Positions 6,276-8,621 of a stretch of 8,621 nucleotides of DNA are shown one piece after another. The number at the start of each line of letters is the position of its first letter. The stretch's first letter is position 1. This DNA comes from Conexibacteraceae bacterium (GTDB lineage Bacteria; Actinomycetota; Thermoleophilia; Solirubrobacterales; Solirubrobacteraceae). The notes beneath the pieces are model-generated. The model was not told the origin of the DNA, searched no databases, and saw nothing but the letters and a program-made list of their open reading frames with translations. Location of the stretch: positions 1-8,621 of the forward strand of contig WQWK01000078.1 in the NCBI GenBank assembly GCA_009785395.1. The letters are read 5' to 3'. The position numbers and the translations under genes were made by a program.

Positions 6276-7403
6276 ATGCGATCGCGCAAGCGTGTAGGAC
6301 CGTGGGCCGCTGGACTCGCCCTCTGCGCGGCGACCGTGGCCGTGGCCCTGCCGCAGGTGGCGGGGGCCGCCGCGAGGCGCGCGGCGCCGCGGACCACGTC
6401 GGCGGCGGCGCACGTGACAGTCTGGCTGCCGTACTGGGCGATGACCTCAGCGCTCGGCTCGACGCTCACGAACGCCGCGACGATCGGCACCGCGAGCCCG
6501 TACTGGTACACGATCAAGGGCACCTCCAAGGTCGAGCTCGCCGAGGATCCGTCGGGCGCCGGCGGGGTCAGCCCGTCCGCGGTCTCGCAGCTGACCGGCA
6601 GCGGCGTGCAGGTCGTGCCGATGGTCACCGAGGATGACGGGATGGCCGCCTTCGCGAAGCTGGTCGCGAGCAGCACGCAGCGGGCGGCGATGGTGAAGGC
6701 GCTGGTCGGCATCGCTTCTCACACTGGCTACAGCGGCCTCGACCTTGACTTCGAGACGCTGTCTTATAACCCGAAACACAACCGCGCGCTCGCCGATCAG
6801 GTGGCTGCCGGGTACCCGCAGCTGGTCGCCCAGGTGTGCGGTGCGCTGGACGCGATCAATCGCAGCTGCGAGGTGACCGTGATGCCGCGGACGACGCCCG
6901 CCCACGTCTGGCAGCACGGGGACATCGCCACCTGGGTCTATGACTATGGCGCGCTCGCGCGTGCCGCGGACCGCATTCAGATCATGGCCTATGACGACCA
7001 CTCGCCCGGCGGTGCCTCCGGCCCGATCGCGCCGCTGCCGTGGGTGCGCAGCGTGATCGCGTACGCGCGCAGCGTGTCGCCGCCGGCCAGTGACGAGCTC
7101 GGGGTGCCGGCCTACGGGTACGACTGGTACACGCCGACCTCGGCCACCGCGGTGCTCGCCAATCAGGCGGCCGGCCTCGCCAGGAAGGTCCACGCGCGGA
7201 TCCGCTGGAACGCGACGCAGGGCGAGAACACCTTCACCTACAAGGTCCACGGGACCAGGCACACCGTCTGGTACGAGGGCTCGCAGTCCGACGTGCAGCG
7301 TGCCCGCCTGGCCAGCGCGGCCGGCTTCGCGGGGATCGCGATCTGGGCTGGCGGTTACGCTGCACCGAATCTGTGGCAGCAGCTGCAGAGCATCGGTGAG
7401 TAG
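6276..7403 (+). CDS. Secreted glycoside hydrolase family 18 protein (YaaH/chitinase-like)
   Basis: From ATG at 6276 the product is 375 residues. The N-terminus MRSRKRVGPW followed by a hydrophobic stretch to about residue 33 (VAGAAA) is a classical export signal. The frame is open further upstream with ATGs at 6201 and 6210, but these give a long, charged n-region. GGGAG abuts the 6276 ATG directly, too close for normal use, so the start is tentative. The mature part is a single GH18 TIM barrel: VTVWLPYW (47-54) as first strand, catalytic strand GLDLDFE (154-160) with E160 as acid and D158 assisting, MAYDDH (237-242), ELGVPAYGYDW (274-284), and a closing strand GIAIWAGG (353-360) then LWQQL. 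C188 and C198 may form a disulfide. GH18 enzymes cleave beta-1,4 bonds next to N-acetylglucosamine in chitin or peptidoglycan. No LysM or carbohydrate-binding module is present. The usual DG opening the catalytic motif is SG here. Confidence 0.88.
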   Translation: MRSRKRVGPWAAGLALCAATVAVALPQVAGAAARRAAPRTTSAAAHVTVWLPYWAMTSALGSTLTNAATIGTASPYWYTIKGTSKVELAEDPSGAGGVSPSAVSQLTGSGVQVVPMVTEDDGMAAFAKLVASSTQRAAMVKALVGIASHTGYSGLDLDFETLSYNPKHNRALADQVAAGYPQLVAQVCGALDAINRSCEVTVMPRTTPAHVWQHGDIATWVYDYGALARAADRIQIMAYDDHSPGGASGPIAPLPWVRSVIAYARSVSPPASDELGVPAYGYDWYTPTSATAVLANQAAGLARKVHARIRWNATQGENTFTYKVHGTRHTVWYEGSQSDVQRARLASAAGFAGIAIWAGGYAAPNLWQQLQSIGE

Positions 7404-7418
7404 TGTCCTCACGACACT
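7402..7418 (+). other. Small hairpin between GH18 stop and the next gene
   Basis: AGTGTC (7402-7407) and GACACT (7413-7418) form a perfect 6-bp stem with the 5-base loop CTCAC, starting inside the TAG stop codon of GH18 and ending 3 bases before the GGAGG of the next gene. It has no T-tract. It might weaken read-through or affect initiation downstream, or be chance. Confidence 0.3.
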
Positions 7419-7421
7419 GAC

Positions 7422-7426
7422 GGAGG
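7422..7426 (+). promoter_or_regulatory. Ribosome-binding site of the FAH-family gene
   Basis: GGAGG lies 6 bases before ATG at 7433. A TTG at 7427 is in frame and immediately follows the GGAGG, so it is too close; the site selects the ATG at 7433 as the start. Confidence 0.85.
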
Positions 7427-7432
7427 TTGACT

Positions 7433-8278
7433 ATGGAGTTGATGCGGGTGGCCCTCGGGCCGCAGGTGAGGGTCGTCGGCACCTGGTCGGGCCAGATGGC
7501 GATCGCGACGGTCGACGGCGCCGAGTTCGAGGACCTGCCGGAGCTGCTCGAGGCCTGCGGCGGGGACGCGGCGGCGATCCATCCCGGAGTGCACATCGAG
7601 CCCGACGAGCCCCGGTGGCTGAGCGTCGTCGGCAACCCGGGCAAGGTGATCTGCATCGGGCTCAACTACCGCAAGCACGCGGAGGAGACCGGGGCGTCGC
7701 TGCCCGCCAGGCCGATGCTGTTTCCGAAATGGGCGAGCTCGCTGACCGGCCCGTATGACGATGTGCCGCTGCCGCCGGAGTCCGAGCTGATCGACTGGGA
7801 GAGCGAGCTCGCATTCGTGTTCGGGCGCAGCTGCCGCCGCGTGAAGGCGGCGGACGCCGCCGAGGTCGTGTTCGGTTACACGCTCGCCAACGACGTGTCG
7901 ATGCGCGACTTCCAGAGGCACACGACCCAGTTCACGGCGGGCAAGGCGTGGGACCGCTCGACGCCCGTCGGGCCGGCCCTGATCCCGGCGGCGGAGCTCG
8001 GCGGGGTCGAGCCCAACCTCGCGATCACCGGCCGGCTCAACGGCGACCTGCTTCAGGACAGCCGCACTGACGACCTGATCTTCGGGATCCCGCAGCTGGT
8101 CGAATACATCACGACGGTGATGACGATGCAGCCGGGGGACATCGTCCTGACCGGCACCCCCTCGGGTGTCGGGATGGCGGAGAACCCGCCGCGCGGCCTG
8201 GCCGAGGGCGACGTCTACGAGGTCGAGATCGAGGGGATCGGGCGGCTCGTCAACCGCTTCGTCGCGGAGCAGCTGTAG
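7433..8278 (+). CDS. Fumarylacetoacetate hydrolase family protein
   Basis: This 281-residue cytoplasmic protein has the usual FAH-family plan: a short N-terminal domain (1-70) and a C-terminal catalytic beta-roll. Family hallmarks are IGLNYRKHAEE (75-85), DWESELAFVFG (121-131), GYTLANDVSMRDFQ (148-161), GKAWDRSTPVGP (170-181) and GDIVLTGTPSGVG (235-247). The expected divalent-metal ligands are E123, E125 and D154. The family covers C-C bond hydrolases, decarboxylases, isomerases and hydratases acting on 2,4-diketo acids and ring-cleavage products of aromatic breakdown (HpaG/HpcE-like, FAHD-like). Annotated relatives are often called ureidoglycolate lyase or 2-hydroxyhepta-2,4-diene-1,7-dioate isomerase, neither of which motifs alone can prove. 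It lies 29 bases after GH18 on the same strand, so read-through is possible though the roles look unrelated. Its 3' end faces a CoA-transferase gene 7 bases away. Confidence 0.92.
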   Translation: MELMRVALGPQVRVVGTWSGQMAIATVDGAEFEDLPELLEACGGDAAAIHPGVHIEPDEPRWLSVVGNPGKVICIGLNYRKHAEETGASLPARPMLFPKWASSLTGPYDDVPLPPESELIDWESELAFVFGRSCRRVKAADAAEVVFGYTLANDVSMRDFQRHTTQFTAGKAWDRSTPVGPALIPAAELGGVEPNLAITGRLNGDLLQDSRTDDLIFGIPQLVEYITTVMTMQPGDIVLTGTPSGVGMAENPPRGLAEGDVYEVEIEGIGRLVNRFVAEQL

Positions 8279-8285
8279 CGCTCGT

Positions 8286-8621
8286 CTAGATGAACACCGG
8301 CGGCTCGGTCTTGGCGGTCACCTCGTCGAGGCTGACGCCGGGGGCGAGTTCGGCCAGGACGAGGCCCGCCGGGGTCACGTCGAGCACGCAGAGGTCGGTG
8401 ATGATGCGTTGCACGACGCCGCGTCCGGTGTATGGGAGTGAGCATTGGTTGACGATCTTGTGGGTGCCGTCCTTGGCGACGTGCTCCATCAGCACGATCA
8501 CCCTGCGGGCGCCGTGGACGAGGTCCATGGCGCCGCCCATGCCCTTGACCATCTTGCCGGGGATCATCCAGTTGGCGATGTCACCCGTGGCGGAGACCTG
8601 CATCGCGCCGAGGATCGCGGC
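8286..8621 (-). CDS. scoB: 3-oxoacid CoA-transferase subunit B, C-terminal part
   Basis: The last 112 codons (111 residues and TAG at 8288-8286) are present; the gene begins beyond the right edge. The visible part starts [18 protein letters not shown] and continues with [16 protein letters not shown], the highly conserved glycine-rich segment of the beta subunit of class I CoA transferases, then [21 protein letters not shown] and the usual TAKTEPP-like end. These enzymes move CoA from succinyl-CoA to acetoacetate or 3-oxoadipate. The catalytic glutamate and the A subunit would be outside the window. ScoB, PcaJ and AtoA cannot be told apart from this fragment; the symbol is the best guess. The in-window ATG at 8603 is an internal Met, not the start, because homologous sequence continues upstream of it. 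Confidence 0.88.
   Translation of the reverse strand, partial: AAILGAMQVSATGDIANWMIPGKMVKGMGGAMDLVHGARRVIVLMEHVAKDGTHKIVNQCSLPYTGRGVVQRIITDLCVLDVTPAGLVLAELAPGVSLDEVTAKTEPPVFI

Noticed and set aside
4901..6712. Minus-strand open frame of 603 codons across GH2 and GH18
   Set aside because: It overlaps two well-supported genes in the wrong frame, has low-complexity Arg/Gly/Pro composition and shows no domain.
7404..7432. Intrinsic terminator between GH18 and the FAH gene
   Set aside because: Only a 6-bp stem and no T-tract; kept as a small hairpin, not called a terminator.

Overview
The window is GC-rich DNA (strong G/C preference at third codon positions, no AT-rich islands) with bacterial gene packing: coding density is high, genes are coupled by gaps of 2-10 bases, and one tRNA gene is present. 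Protein content (a DUF1015 protein, a CoA-type Nudix hydrolase, an AdhA-like zinc dehydrogenase, a secreted GH2 of the actinomycete exo-glucosaminidase type) fits an actinomycetote. A soil lineage such as Thermoleophilia/Solirubrobacterales is my guess from overall style, not something the sequence proves. I see no transposase, integrase, phage gene or CRISPR array.

Region 1 (1-3028, minus strand) looks like one operon read right to left: DUF1015 protein, CoA-pyrophosphatase-like Nudix hydrolase (2-base gap), zinc-dependent alcohol dehydrogenase (9-base gap), then possibly a Pro/Glu-rich protein leaving the window at the left edge. That last stretch is built from 18-bp repeats open on both strands, so a Gly/Ser-rich C-terminal tail of a plus-strand gene is a nearly equal alternative. 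Region 2 (3029-3234) holds tRNA-Pro(TGG) with a plausible -10 box, followed by a 12-bp inverted repeat between the convergent tRNA and GH2 genes.

Region 3 (3235-7403) is the most interesting part. It is a divergent pair of secreted glycoside hydrolases: a GH2 enzyme with the signatures of exo-beta-D-glucosaminidases (minus) and a GH18 enzyme of chitinase/peptidoglycan-hydrolase type (plus). The roughly 185-bp spacer carries a good sigma70-like promoter for GH2 and a 16-bp near-palindrome about midway between the two candidate transcription starts. Together they suggest a small module for extracellular cleavage of amino-sugar polymers (chitin/chitosan or cell-wall material): GH18 would cut chains and GH2 would trim residues from the ends.

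Region 4 (7404-8621) holds a fumarylacetoacetate-hydrolase-family enzyme (plus) facing the C-terminal part of subunit B of a 3-oxoacid CoA-transferase (minus), 7 bases apart. Both belong to carboxylic/keto-acid catabolism. Nothing here is clearly a new system. The leads worth checking are the shared control region of the glycosidase pair, the DUF1015 DGHHR motif, the active-site substitutions in the dehydrogenase and GH18, and the two-strand low-complexity segment.
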